A stretch of DNA of 64,000 bases from an uncultured Collinsella sp. Lineage in GTDB: Bacteria; Actinomycetota; Coriobacteriia; Coriobacteriales; Coriobacteriaceae. The notes beneath the pieces are model-generated. The model worked only from the letters and a program-made list of their open reading frames with translations, made no database searches and had not been told where the DNA came from. The stretch covers positions 1 to 64,000 of the forward strand of contig UQTU01000008.1 of assembly GCA_900544135.1 (NCBI GenBank), in the 5' to 3' direction. Below are positions 41,957-51,725 of the stretch, piece after piece; positions within the stretch are counted from its first letter, which is position 1; every line of letters begins with the position of its first letter. A program made the position numbers and the translations under genes.

Positions 41957-43210
41957 ATGGCGCAGGAACACGATCTGTTTGATGACATTATCGAGATCAG
42001 CAAGGGTTTCGACTTTCTTAAAAACCCGCTTGGCGGCGTGACCGATGCACTCGATCCATCGGCGCCGCAGTGGAATCCTGCCGACTACAAGGAGCGCCCG
42101 CGCGGCAATACCATTCCGTGCCTGACCTGCAAAAACGAAAAGAGCGGCTGCACCGCGTGCATGGACGTGTGCCCGGTCAACGCTATCGAGGTCGAGGAAG
42201 ACGCCATCGAGATCCTCGACTCCTGTCGCAAGTGCGGCCTGTGCGCCGCTGCCTGTCCGACCGAGGCGATCATCTCGCCGCGCCTGGCGCCCAAAAACCT
42301 GTATGACGATATCGTCTCGGCAGCTACGAGCCACGAGACCGCCTACGTTACCTGCACGCGCGCCCTCAAGCGCATGCCGCGCGAAAACGAGGTCGTCGTC
42401 GCCTGTGTGGGCGATATTACGGCCGAGACCTGGTTCTCGGTACTGGCGGACTATCCCAACGTGAGTGTGTACCTGCCGTTGGGTGTGTGCGATAAATGCC
42501 GCAACACCGGCGGTGAGGACATTCTGGGCGAGGCCATCGCCACCGCCGAGGAGTGGGCCGGTACGGGCATGGGCCTGGAGGTCGACCCCAAGAGCCTCAA
42601 ATGTCATAAGCGCCGCGAGTACGAGCGCAAGGAGTACATGGAAAAGATCGCCCGCACCACGGGCCTAACCGTGACTAAACTCAACCCGGCGACTGCGGCA
42701 CTGGCCTCGGTGACGCAGAAGCTCAAAGCCCATCGCCATCAGATTACTCAGTTGGAGCGTACGCTCAACACCATGTGCGGCACCACGACGGCCAAACGTC
42801 GCCGCACGCTTACGCACGGGCGCCAGCTGGTACTCTCGACGTTGCAAAACCACCCCGAGCTTGCCCAGAACATGCAGGTGAGCACGCCGGAATGCGATTT
42901 TGACAAGTGCACGTCGTGTGGCGAGTGCGTCAACGTGTGCCCCACGTTTGCCTGCGATTTGGTGGGAAGCGGCCGCTTTGCACTGGAGTCCACGTATTGC
43001 CTAGGCTGCGGAGCCTGCGTCAAGGTGTGCCCCGAGCATGCGCTTAAGTTGGTTGAACATGATGCATCCAACCTAGTCGTCGTCGATCCCGAGGCCGAGG
43101 AAAAGGCCGCCCAGAAGGCTAGGGCCCACGAAGAAGCCCAGAAGGTCAAGGCTGAGGCGAAGGCCAAGCTCGACAAGATGCTCGATCAGGTGGAGAAGCT
43201 CGCGGACTAG
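41957..43210 (+). CDS. double 4Fe-4S ferredoxin protein
   Basis: 417 residues; ATG 41957 follows GGGAGGGG and is preferred to the longer frame. There are two bacterial ferredoxin modules: residues 50-100 (CLTCKNEKSGCTACMDVCP and SCRKCGLCAAACPTEAI) and residues 315-370 (CTSCGECVNVCP and YCLGCGACVKVCPEHAL), so about four clusters. The middle is a helical and coiled-coil linker, and the end is a Lys/Ala-rich coil. Probably an electron-transfer or regulatory partner of an oxidoreductase; its partner is not beside it. Confidence 0.7.
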   Translation: MAQEHDLFDDIIEISKGFDFLKNPLGGVTDALDPSAPQWNPADYKERPRGNTIPCLTCKNEKSGCTACMDVCPVNAIEVEEDAIEILDSCRKCGLCAAACPTEAIISPRLAPKNLYDDIVSAATSHETAYVTCTRALKRMPRENEVVVACVGDITAETWFSVLADYPNVSVYLPLGVCDKCRNTGGEDILGEAIATAEEWAGTGMGLEVDPKSLKCHKRREYERKEYMEKIARTTGLTVTKLNPATAALASVTQKLKAHRHQITQLERTLNTMCGTTTAKRRRTLTHGRQLVLSTLQNHPELAQNMQVSTPECDFDKCTSCGECVNVCPTFACDLVGSGRFALESTYCLGCGACVKVCPEHALKLVEHDASNLVVVDPEAEEKAAQKARAHEEAQKVKAEAKAKLDKMLDQVEKLAD

Positions 43211-43324
43211 TCAGCGACCCCTATCTCTGCTTCATTCGTGCCGCCGTGGCGTCCGGGTTAGCCCAGATGCTGCGGCGGCGCTATACTTATGCAGTTTGAA
43301 ATGCTTGTACCAAAAGGAGCTGTC

Positions 43325-44401
<1,077 letters not shown>

Positions 44402-44412
44402 GGACGACGCGC

Positions 44413-44796
44413 ATGTTTAAATATGGTAAAAAAGCCGGCTACATGGGTATTGCACTGCTCGTACTTGCGGTGATTCCGCTGGTGGTCGCAGCGTGTGTTA
44501 TCCCCAACATTGGTCCCGAGGTGGCAACAAAGTTTAATGCCGCCGGCGAGGTGACGCGCTGGGGCAAGAGTTACGAGTTGCTGGCACTGCCGGTGCTCAA
44601 CCTGCTGCTGAGCGTGGCGACGTACTTTACGGCAGGACGCCAGGCTAAAAACAATGATGACTCCGCCGCCATGGCGCGCATCGTGTGCGAGCGCTACCTG
44701 CGTAACGGTTGCATCACAGGTGTGTTCCTCAACGTGGTCAACGTTTACTTTATGTACTCGGCGATTACCGGAACGGGCTTTGGCTTTGGTTTCTAG
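44413..44796 (+). CDS. small DUF1648-like membrane protein
   Basis: 127 residues from ATG 44413, 12 bases after ychF. Three hydrophobic segments (GIALLVLAVIPLVVAACVI; LALPVLNLLLSVATYF; a last one near VVNVYFMYSAI) and PNIGPEVATKFNAAGEVTRWGKS match DUF1648, the N-terminal domain of SdpI-like immunity proteins. Likely cotranscribed with ychF. Role unknown. Confidence 0.65.
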   Translation: MFKYGKKAGYMGIALLVLAVIPLVVAACVIPNIGPEVATKFNAAGEVTRWGKSYELLALPVLNLLLSVATYFTAGRQAKNNDDSAAMARIVCERYLRNGCITGVFLNVVNVYFMYSAITGTGFGFGF

Positions 44797-44805
44797 CCTG
44801 TCCTT

Positions 44806-45195
44806 TTAGGCAACGAGCCTGCACGCATATTCAAGGGCTGCTGCGAGGCCGCCGCTCGATCGTGGTTTAAAGACCATGTCGGCGGCGGCCTCGTTTTCGT
44901 ATCCGGCGCCGCGAAGGGCGAGTGCGATACCGGCTTCCAGGAGAAGGGGCAGACCACGTTGGCTGGTTGCGATTACGGCAGCCTGATCGAGCGAGCAGCT
45001 GTGCGCTTGGCATTGGATGGCAAGTTCACCTTGCGCCGGGCAAGGGACCAGAACGGCGGCGACGCGACTTGATAGCAATGCAAATGCTGTGCGCTCATCG
45101 GGCGAAAGGCATTCGGCTTCAACGACGACGAGCTTGGGCGGTGCGCTGTTTGTGCGAAGCATGGCTCGGTACATGCGGACCGAAGAACCCGACAT
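44806..45195 (-). CDS. unknown 129-aa protein, divergent from an HTH gene
   Basis: The start at ATG 45195 has AGGAG six bases upstream, and a 24-bp palindrome lies just beyond. The sequence (KLVVVEAECLSPDERTAFALLSSRVAAVLVPCPAQGEL...) has an alternating alpha/beta pattern but no known motif. The shared operator suggests control by the divergent regulator. Confidence 0.55.
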   Translation of the reverse strand: MSGSSVRMYRAMLRTNSAPPKLVVVEAECLSPDERTAFALLSSRVAAVLVPCPAQGELAIQCQAHSCSLDQAAVIATSQRGLPLLLEAGIALALRGAGYENEAAADMVFKPRSSGGLAAALEYACRLVA

Positions 45196-45218
45196 AGAAA
45201 ACTCCTGTGTATTCGTTT

Positions 45219-45242
45219 AAACGTAAACTATAGTTTACGTTT
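45219..45242. promoter_or_regulatory. perfect 24-bp palindromic operator
   Basis: AAACGTAAACTA is followed directly by its exact complement TAGTTTACGTTT. A second overlapping palindrome, CGTTTAAACG, lies at 45214-45223. A -10 hexamer TATAGT (45229-45234) sits at the centre. The element is between the two divergent genes and is a likely binding site for the XRE protein. Confidence 0.75.
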
Positions 45243-45271
45243 TTGTTCAGCTCCATTTCAAACTCGGCTGC

Positions 45272-45490
45272 ATGGACGAACGTGCGAAACAGATTCTTGG
45301 CAAGCGAGTCGAGCAGACGCGCAGGGACCTTGGTATCTCCAAGGTCGATTTTTGTGTGGCGACAGGAATCAGCCGACCCTACCTCGACCGAATCGAAGAT
45401 GGGACGGCAAATTTCACGCTCAAGGTTCTATTTAAGATCGCGCCCGCACTCGGCATGACGGTATCAGAGCTTCTCGAGGGCATCGAATAG
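45272..45490 (+). CDS. XRE-family regulator, 72 aa
   Basis: HTH pattern: RRDLGISKVDFCVATGISRPYLDRIEDGTANFTLKVLFKIAPALGM. Almost the whole protein is the HTH domain. No Shine-Dalgarno sequence precedes ATG 45272, and the promoter -10 lies only about 38 bases upstream, so translation is probably weak or leader-poor. Likely autoregulated through the palindrome. Confidence 0.8.
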   Translation: MDERAKQILGKRVEQTRRDLGISKVDFCVATGISRPYLDRIEDGTANFTLKVLFKIAPALGMTVSELLEGIE

Positions 45491-45512
45491 GGGATACCCG
45501 TCGACAACTGAA

Positions 45513-46526
45513 TTACGCCATCGGGATGCGGTCGTGGTTGACTTGGCTGTAGAACAGGCGCTGAATCTCGGCCGCATCACGTGACTGGCCGAGTGCCCAC
45601 ATGGTTTTGGCCACGAGCGTCTCGGTGGTCATGTCGTCGCCGCGCAAAATGCCCGGATGATCGGCGTAGGCACGGCCGACCTCATAAACACCCAGGTCAA
45701 GGCCCTCTTCGGGGACCTGCGTGGTCATAACGACAGTGCGACCCGAATCGACCCAGCGGAAAATTGCCTCTTGGAACGACTCGCCCGACTCACCAAACTC
45801 GGGGATACCGCCAATGCCAAAGGTCTCCAGAATCACAGCGTCGTAGCTATCGGCAAGAGCGTCCAGGATACCCGGGTTCACGCCGGGTGTCAGCTTAAGG
45901 ACAAATACGCGCGGGTCGATGCTGTCGTAGAAACGAACCGGGTTCTCGTCCTGGTGAGTGCCGTGGAGTCCGTTGCGAACGATGCGGTCGTTGCGGATAT
46001 AGGCAATGGGCGGATAGTTGACGCTAATGAACGCGTTAAAGCTCATGGTGCGCTGCTTGCGGGCGCGCGTGCCGGCAATGGCTACGCCGCCAAACACGAT
46101 CGAGACGTCGTGGGAGTGCTCGTCGAGCGCATAGAGCAGGCTCTGGTACAGGTTGAGCTTGGCGTCGGTAAAGGGATTGCCCATGGGCTTTTGCGAGCCG
46201 GTGAGTACGATGGGCTTGGGGCTGTCCTGAATCAGATAGGAAAGCGCCGCCGCGGTGTAGCTCATGGTGTCGGTGCCGTGCAGAATCACGAAGCCGTCGT
46301 GATCGGCATAACCCTCGACGATGACGTCGCGGATACGCATCCAGTCGCTCGGACGCATATTGGTGCTGTCGATGTTCATGGGCTGCACGACGTCGAGCTC
46401 GCAGAGGCCCGAGATCTCGGGGACGCTCTGGGCGAGCTCCTCACCGGTCAGGGCGGGGGAGAGGCCGTTGCCGTCCTCGGTCGATGCGATGGTGCCGCCC
46501 GTGGCGATGAGAAGGATGCGCTTCAT
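45513..46526 (-). CDS. ansA: type I L-asparaginase
   Basis: 337 residues; ATG 46526 (MKRILLIATGGTIAS) is preferred to the longer frame. TGGTIAS carries the first catalytic Thr (about 11). HGTDTMSYTA near residue 90 carries the second Thr-Asp pair. VLTGSQKPMGNPFTDAKLNL follows. It hydrolyses asparagine to aspartate and ammonia in the cytosol. It is transcribed away from guaA. Confidence 0.92.
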   Translation of the reverse strand: MKRILLIATGGTIASTEDGNGLSPALTGEELAQSVPEISGLCELDVVQPMNIDSTNMRPSDWMRIRDVIVEGYADHDGFVILHGTDTMSYTAAALSYLIQDSPKPIVLTGSQKPMGNPFTDAKLNLYQSLLYALDEHSHDVSIVFGGVAIAGTRARKQRTMSFNAFISVNYPPIAYIRNDRIVRNGLHGTHQDENPVRFYDSIDPRVFVLKLTPGVNPGILDALADSYDAVILETFGIGGIPEFGESGESFQEAIFRWVDSGRTVVMTTQVPEEGLDLGVYEVGRAYADHPGILRGDDMTTETLVAKTMWALGQSRDAAEIQRLFYSQVNHDRIPMA

Positions 46527-46792
46527 GCTGGTATTCCTATCGTATTTGCCGCCGCAGAGGCGGAGTCGTTCGGCAGTATTGTGGCACAGGGCGTCCAATG
46601 TTCAAACGTATTACATCATCTGTAACGTTTGGTAACACTTCAATTGCCGTCAAATAGGCCCCGGTCGTGCGTTTGCCGTGCGCTGATGGCTGCGAGGGAC
46701 GAGAAACCCCATATAACGTGTACACTATGTAAGCTGTTTTCGTTTATTCGCGCGGGTGGGCACAGGCTCCCCGCCAACAAGAGGGGGAAACC

Positions 46793-48391
46793 ATGGATCA
46801 AAAGGCTTCCGCAAAGGTCCTCGTACTCGACTTTGGTGCGCAGTACGGTCAGCTCATTGCCCGTCGCGTCCGCGACCTCAACGTGTATTCCGAGATCGTT
46901 CCCTGCGACATCTCGGCCGATGAGATTCGCGAAATGAACGCCTCTGCGCTCATCCTCTCTGGCGGCCCGGCTTCTGTGTATGCCGAGGACGCTCCGTCCA
47001 TCGATCCCGCCATCTTTGACCTGGGCCTTCCCGTCCTGGGCTTTTGCTACGGCCATCAGATCACGGCCGTGACGCTCGGCGGCAAGGTCGGTCACTCCGA
47101 GGTGGGCGAATACGGCCGCGCCACCATCACGCGTACGGCCGGCGCCAAGCTCTTTAACTCCACGCCTATGGAGCAGACCGTGTGGATGAGCCACCGCGAC
47201 GCCGTGTCCGAGGTGCCCGAGGGCTTTACCGTTACCGCCAGCACCGACGTGTGCCCGGTTGCCGCCATGGAGTGCGTCGAGCGCAAGATCTTCACCACGC
47301 AGTTCCACCCCGAGGTCAAGCACTCCGAGTACGGTCAGCAGCTGCTGAGCAACTTTCTGTTTGAGATCTGCGGCCTGGAGCCCAACTGGAGCATGGATAA
47401 CCTGGTCGAGACCATGACAGCCGAGTTCCGCGAGAAGGTCGGCGACGACCGCGTGATTCTAGCCCTGTCCGGCGGCGTCGACTCCTCCGTCGTGGCTGCG
47501 CTGGGCGCTCGCGCCGTGGGCAAGCAGATGACCTGCGTGTTCATCAACCACGGCCTGCTGCGCAAGGGCGAGCCCGAGCAGGTGGAGGAGGTCTTCACCA
47601 AGCAGTTTGACGTCGACTTTATCCACGTCCACGCCGAGGACCGTTATGCCGAGCTTCTGGCCGGCGTGACCGAGCCCGAGGAGAAGCGCCGCATCATCGG
47701 TACGCAGTTCTGGAAAGAGTTCTTCGCCGTGGCGCAGCAGCTCGAGACCGATGGCAAGCCGGTCAAGTACTTGGCTCAGGGCACCATCTACCCCGACATC
47801 ATTGAGTCCGGCGCTCGCAAGACGGGCGGCAAGACGGCTACCATCAAGAGCCATCACAATCTGATCCCGTTCCCCGAGGGCGTGCACTTCGACCTTATTG
47901 AGCCGCTCGACCACTTCTTTAAGGACGAGGTCCGCGCGCTTGGTCTGGCGCTCGGTCTGCCGGGTCATATCGTGTTCCGCCAGCCTTTCCCGGGCCCGGG
48001 TCTGGCCATCCGCATCATCGGTGCGGTCGACAAGGAGAAGCTCGAGATCCTCAAGAATGCCGACGCTATCGTGCGCGAGGAGCTCGATGCCTACAACCAG
48101 CGTCTGTTTGAGCAGACCGGCGAGCGCAACTCCGAGCACAGCTGCTGGCAGTATTTCGCGGTCCTGCCCGACATCAAGTCCGTTGGCGTTATGGGCGATG
48201 AGCGCACCTATCAGCGCCCGATCATCTTGCGCGCCGTGGAGTCCAGCGACGCCATGACCGCCGACTGGGCCAAGCTGCCCTACGACGTCCTGGCCCGCAT
48301 CTCCGGCCGCATCGTTGCCGAGGTTCCCGGCGCCAACCGCGTGTGCTACGACATCACGTCCAAGCCGCCCGCGACGATCGAGTGGGAATAG
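46793..48391 (+). CDS. guaA: GMP synthase (glutamine-hydrolysing)
   Basis: 532 residues from ATG 46793 with GAGGGGG upstream. The glutaminase triad: Cys85 in GFCYGHQ, His172 and Glu174 in FHPEV. The PP-loop is ALSGGVDSS (about 224-232). The C-terminal dimerisation domain ends IEWE. It converts XMP to GMP. The last codons form one end of a direct repeat with 50937-50953, marking an insertion downstream. Confidence 0.97.
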   Translation: MDQKASAKVLVLDFGAQYGQLIARRVRDLNVYSEIVPCDISADEIREMNASALILSGGPASVYAEDAPSIDPAIFDLGLPVLGFCYGHQITAVTLGGKVGHSEVGEYGRATITRTAGAKLFNSTPMEQTVWMSHRDAVSEVPEGFTVTASTDVCPVAAMECVERKIFTTQFHPEVKHSEYGQQLLSNFLFEICGLEPNWSMDNLVETMTAEFREKVGDDRVILALSGGVDSSVVAALGARAVGKQMTCVFINHGLLRKGEPEQVEEVFTKQFDVDFIHVHAEDRYAELLAGVTEPEEKRRIIGTQFWKEFFAVAQQLETDGKPVKYLAQGTIYPDIIESGARKTGGKTATIKSHHNLIPFPEGVHFDLIEPLDHFFKDEVRALGLALGLPGHIVFRQPFPGPGLAIRIIGAVDKEKLEILKNADAIVREELDAYNQRLFEQTGERNSEHSCWQYFAVLPDIKSVGVMGDERTYQRPIILRAVESSDAMTADWAKLPYDVLARISGRIVAEVPGANRVCYDITSKPPATIEWE

Positions 48392-48393
48392 AA
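48377..48393. repeat. left direct repeat at the guaA 3' end (att-like)
   Basis: ATCGAGTGGGAATAGAA, covering the last codons and stop of guaA. It recurs as ATTGAGTGGGAATAGAA at 50937-50953, 16 of 17 bases the same. Confidence 0.7.
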
Positions 48394-48545
48394 CAGATGT
48401 TCGATAAAATAATATAGTATTAGATAGCGGGCACGGTTTCAATCGAATTCGTGTCCGCTGCTGTATGTGTGTCCTTGCACGCCCAATATGTGCCGTAAAA
48501 GCCGTCTTCTTCAACGTCAAAGTGAATGGGCTTCATTTTTGCCTT

Positions 48546-49376
48546 TTAAAATCTAATTTTCACGATTTGCATTTTCATCCCGTTGTCACCGACCCTTGCG
48601 AGAAACCGGAAAAAGCCGCTGACAGAAGGGTCTCTCAAATCGTTGTAACCCAGCATATAGCCGCGACTTGTGACCTGCAGACGGCTGTTCCACGTGCCGA
48701 TTTCCTTGGCGGCATCCGAAACCGCAAAATATGCCCCCACATCCTTGATTTTTGCAGTCTTAAGCCATGTTTTTGCGATCATCTTTACTGCCGTCCGATT
48801 GGCAGCATCAAAGACCAGCACACCGCCGGGGAAAGCGTCCGCCATCCCCCGCACCAGTTCCCGGACCTGCTGGGTCAGAAAGTAATAGAACACTCCGGAG
48901 GCAAAGAACACCGCCCCGCCGGAGACATCGATTTTGCCAAACCATGCGGTGTCTTTCAGGTCGCAGGGGATATTTTGTTCTCGATCCCCGGCGGGCAGCA
49001 GCTGCTGCCGCAAGGCAATCACATCCGGGAAGTCCAGATTGTAGATCTTGCATCTACCGTTGTCGCAGGTTCTGCCGGTGTTGTCCAGCCCGCAGCCCAG
49101 ATTGACCACCGCCGCATTGGGGTGGTCTTTCAGGTAATCCCGCACCTCGAAAGCAAGATCACCCTGCCGCATGGCCACCTCCAGCGCACCAAAGCGCTGC
49201 ATCAGGCTGCGGGAGTTTTTCTCTGCCTCTGAAAAGTCGTAGTCGATCTGGCCGAGCAGACGAACCGCTGTTTCATCCTTGTAAAGGTTCGGGTACAACT
49301 CCGTACACAGCTTCCGGGAATACAGCGGGAGGATCAGCGTCTCCTGCACGGTGTTTTTCTCAATTTTACATTTCAT
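48546..49376 (-). CDS. class I SAM methyltransferase, leucine carboxyl methyltransferase/TcmP type
   Basis: 276 residues from ATG 49376. The SAM site is AAVVNLGCGLDNTG (about 88-101), followed by YNLDFPDVIALRQQLLP and ECDLKD-like ... IPCDLKD. This is the LCM/TcmP (PPM1-like) O-methyltransferase pattern. Codon use is less GC-rich than in guaA. It is the first gene after the guaA junction. Substrate unknown. Confidence 0.75.
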   Translation of the reverse strand: MKCKIEKNTVQETLILPLYSRKLCTELYPNLYKDETAVRLLGQIDYDFSEAEKNSRSLMQRFGALEVAMRQGDLAFEVRDYLKDHPNAAVVNLGCGLDNTGRTCDNGRCKIYNLDFPDVIALRQQLLPAGDREQNIPCDLKDTAWFGKIDVSGGAVFFASGVFYYFLTQQVRELVRGMADAFPGGVLVFDAANRTAVKMIAKTWLKTAKIKDVGAYFAVSDAAKEIGTWNSRLQVTSRGYMLGYNDLRDPSVSGFFRFLARVGDNGMKMQIVKIRF

Positions 49377-49490
49377 AGGTTTCTTCCTCAGTGAATAAAA
49401 ACTGTCATAATTGCCGCCAGCACAGCCGCTATGACCGGCATGCCTAACTCATGTGCAGGATGGATGCAAAAATGCCCGTGCTTGATGCCC

Positions 49491-50096
49491 TTACTTCCGC
49501 GCCGTGATGCAGAGCCACTTTTTCTTTTTGCGTATCTGCACCTCGTGAAAACCCGCCTGCTCCAGATACGCCTTTAATTCAATGTCCTTGTAGATGGTCA
49601 TGCCGCCGATGATCTGCGTCCACCTCTCGTCCTTGTCCGTATCGCCATTGCTCTCGTTGCAGATGAGAATTGTCCCGCCTGGCTTCAGCGTCCGCCAGAC
49701 CTCACGGAGGCATCGGGGCAAATCAGGCCAAAAATAGACGGTCTCAAAGGCCGTGGCGGCATCGAAGTAGCTATCCTCAAACACCATATCCGCCACACTG
49801 CCTTGCAGAACGGCGCAACGCCCCTCCTGAATTGCAATTCGGTTGAGCTTTCTAGTCTTCTCCACGCTGACGGGCGAATAGTCGATGCCCTTGACGACGC
49901 CATGCGGGCATTTTTCCAGCAGCCGTTTTATGTTCGCCCCGCCGCCGCAGCCGCAATCCAGCACCTTGGCGTTTGGCGCAAGTCGTAGAAAACGAAGTCC
50001 CCACCGCGCCACAGGGCCGTGGCCCAGATTCATCATTGCAACCATAAGTTTTCCGCCGAGGCCCACGGGCTTGCGGGTGTTTTCAAAGAACGACAT
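49491..50096 (-). CDS. class I SAM-dependent methyltransferase
   Basis: 201 residues; ATG 50096 with GGAGGGG upstream is preferred. Motif I KVLDCGCGGGANIKRLLEK, motif II GIDYSPVSVEKTR and LKPGGTILICNESNG place it in the UbiE/COQ5-like methyltransferase_11 group. It overlaps the upstream methyltransferase by 14 bases, so the two form an operon. Confidence 0.8.
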   Translation of the reverse strand: MSFFENTRKPVGLGGKLMVAMMNLGHGPVARWGLRFLRLAPNAKVLDCGCGGGANIKRLLEKCPHGVVKGIDYSPVSVEKTRKLNRIAIQEGRCAVLQGSVADMVFEDSYFDAATAFETVYFWPDLPRCLREVWRTLKPGGTILICNESNGDTDKDERWTQIIGGMTIYKDIELKAYLEQAGFHEVQIRKKKKWLCITARK

Positions 50097-50712
50097 CTGT
50101 CCCCTCCGATTTCGTGCATTCCGCATAGGTCAACGGGAACGAGGCCTTCAGCACCGCGCTTTTCTGCACCGACCAGCCGTTTTGACGCAGGAAACACAGG
50201 TATTCCTCGCTTGTCCACCTGCTATGGAGGGGGAATCCCGCCATACTCATGAAAAAGGCTTTTGCCTTGCCGGGAACCGAGTTCCCCGCGTGGGTGAAGG
50301 TTGGCGCGATGAGCACGCCGTTGTCCTTCAGCACCCGCCTGATTTCTTGTAGGGCCTTTTCCGGATGCGGCACTATGTGAAGCGCGTTGGACGCGATCAC
50401 CACTTCGAAGGACTTCTGTGCATAGGGCAGGCGGAACATATCTTGTACGGAAAAGTGCAGCTTTGCGGATTGATTGTCCCGCTTTGCTTCAAGGATCATC
50501 TTTGCAGAGGCGTCCGTAGCCTCGATGCGCGCCGCCGCATCCACGACGCTCTTTGCGATAAGCCCCGTGCCGGTGGCAACCTCCAGCACGGTCTTTGCTT
50601 TCACCACCGGCCGGATCAGCCCATACATCTTCTCATACGCCGCCCGGTCGTTTCGCATGAAACGGTCATACCGACCGGCGTTCTTGTCCCAGAAACCCTC
50701 GCGTTCGTGCAT
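50083..50712 (-). CDS. class I SAM-dependent methyltransferase
   Basis: About 209 residues from ATG 50712 (TTG 50727 is an alternative). Motif I VLEVATGTGLIAKSVVDAA, then EATDASAKMILEAKR and FEVVIASNALHIVPHPEKALQEIRRVLKDNGVL. It is the upstream partner of the preceding methyltransferase. The leader carries a GTTAGA-TGGC-TCTAAC dyad at 50731-50746 that may bind a regulator missing from the island. Confidence 0.8.
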   Translation of the reverse strand: MHEREGFWDKNAGRYDRFMRNDRAAYEKMYGLIRPVVKAKTVLEVATGTGLIAKSVVDAAARIEATDASAKMILEAKRDNQSAKLHFSVQDMFRLPYAQKSFEVVIASNALHIVPHPEKALQEIRRVLKDNGVLIAPTFTHAGNSVPGKAKAFFMSMAGFPLHSRWTSEEYLCFLRQNGWSVQKSAVLKASFPLTYAECTKSEGTDVVL

Positions 50713-50936
50713 GGCTGTCGCCCCCAAACAGTTAGAGCCATCTAACTATAACACACGAATCATGCAGTAAGATGAGGCTAACCTTCTTTTCTTGGCTAAG
50801 ACGCATCTCTTCGGTTTTCGCTTATAACGGCGCGAATCAGATACTAGGCTGGAGCTGAAGAAGGAGCTCGGCGGACAGATAGGTCGATACCGGTTCCCGG
50901 AACGGTGATCCAGCCAATTACACCAGGGCCCTGGTC

Positions 50937-50953
50937 ATTGAGTGGGAATAGAA
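50937..50953. repeat. right direct repeat matching the guaA 3' end
   Basis: ATTGAGTGGGAATAGAA, still encoding IEWE-stop in one frame (preceded by TRALV). It marks the far end of the 2.56-kb methyltransferase block. No integrase gene lies between the repeats. Confidence 0.65.
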
Positions 50954-51275
50954 AATTCCTTAGTTATGGGGGTATAAATTTGATTTCCTTTAGGATACAC
51001 CCCCATAACTATATGAATTGACCTGCTGACTCCAATGAAGATTGGAGGGTAACGGCCAGGGGTGACGGCCCAGCGAGTGTTATTTTGCGAGCTATGCGCG
51101 TTGAAAGCGACCTTTCGTGGTATAAACTACTCGCCGGAAGCCGCGGCTTTCAGAGTACGGCTTACGTGTACGTTTAACCTCCGTGGGCGACGGGGTGCCG
51201 CAAGGCGTAGAATATCGCCCACCTGTAGGGGCCTGCAGCGATGCGGGCCCCGCTTCGTATGAGGGGGCGCAACCG
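50954..51275 (+). ncRNA. structured leader upstream of the ToxN-like gene; possible antitoxin RNA
   Basis: No protein gene here. A 12-bp inverted repeat, AGTTATGGGGGT with ACCCCCATAACT, lies at 50962-50973 and 50999-51010. Nearer the toxin-like gene, GTGGGCGA pairs with TCGCCCAC around an inner GCC-GCAA-GGC hairpin (about 51183-51222), followed by a strong hairpin GGGGCCTGCA gcga TGCGGGCCCC (51223-51246). A structured RNA then a terminator-like hairpin just before a toxin is the layout of type III systems. I see no clear tandem repeats, so this remains a guess. Confidence 0.3.
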
Positions 51276-51725
51276 ATGAAGATCGTATCCATCTCCCAGG
51301 ACTTCTTTGACCTCGTCGAGGGCGACCGCGAGCTCATGCTTAAGCACAATCTCCCCTGCATCGTGGTGGTGAGGCTGCGTTTCCGCGGGAAGCGCAGGGA
51401 CTTCGCCGTGCCGCTGCATTCCAACATCGCCCCCAACGTGCCCAAAGACCAGTACTTTGCGTTGCCACCCCGCCCCACGACGCGCCCCGGCTGTCGCCAC
51501 GGCATCCACTACATCAAGATGTTCCCCATAACCAAGTCCTACCAGCGCCGCTTCAGGACCGAGGGCTCGGCCTACTACGAGACGCTCCAGCGCATCATCG
51601 ACGGCAACACCAAGCGCATTGTCTCCGAGTGCCAGGCGTACCTCGACCGCTACGAGCGCGAGGGAAGGCCCCGCTTCGCCGTCGACATCGACCGTATCGT
51701 GGGGCTGCTGGAGGGCGAGAAGTAG
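51276..51725 (+). CDS. ToxN/AbiQ-like endoribonuclease toxin candidate
   Basis: 149 residues; ATG 51276 follows GAGGGGGC. The start MKIVSISQDFFDLVEGDRELM, the central FAVPLHSNIAPNVPKDQYF and HYIKMFPITKSYQRR, and the helical end echo the ToxN/AbiQ/TenpN fold (KFYxI..., APLxS, LKFMIPI). No fixed catalytic residue can be named. It is a stand-alone gene in a defence island, preceded by a structured leader. The alternative is an unrelated protein of unknown function. Confidence 0.45.
   Translation: MKIVSISQDFFDLVEGDRELMLKHNLPCIVVVRLRFRGKRRDFAVPLHSNIAPNVPKDQYFALPPRPTTRPGCRHGIHYIKMFPITKSYQRRFRTEGSAYYETLQRIIDGNTKRIVSECQAYLDRYEREGRPRFAVDIDRIVGLLEGEK

Noticed and set aside
51062..51262. 66-residue plus-strand frame before the ToxN-like gene
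   Set aside because: Overlaps the structured leader, Arg-rich out-of-frame composition, no homology recognised.
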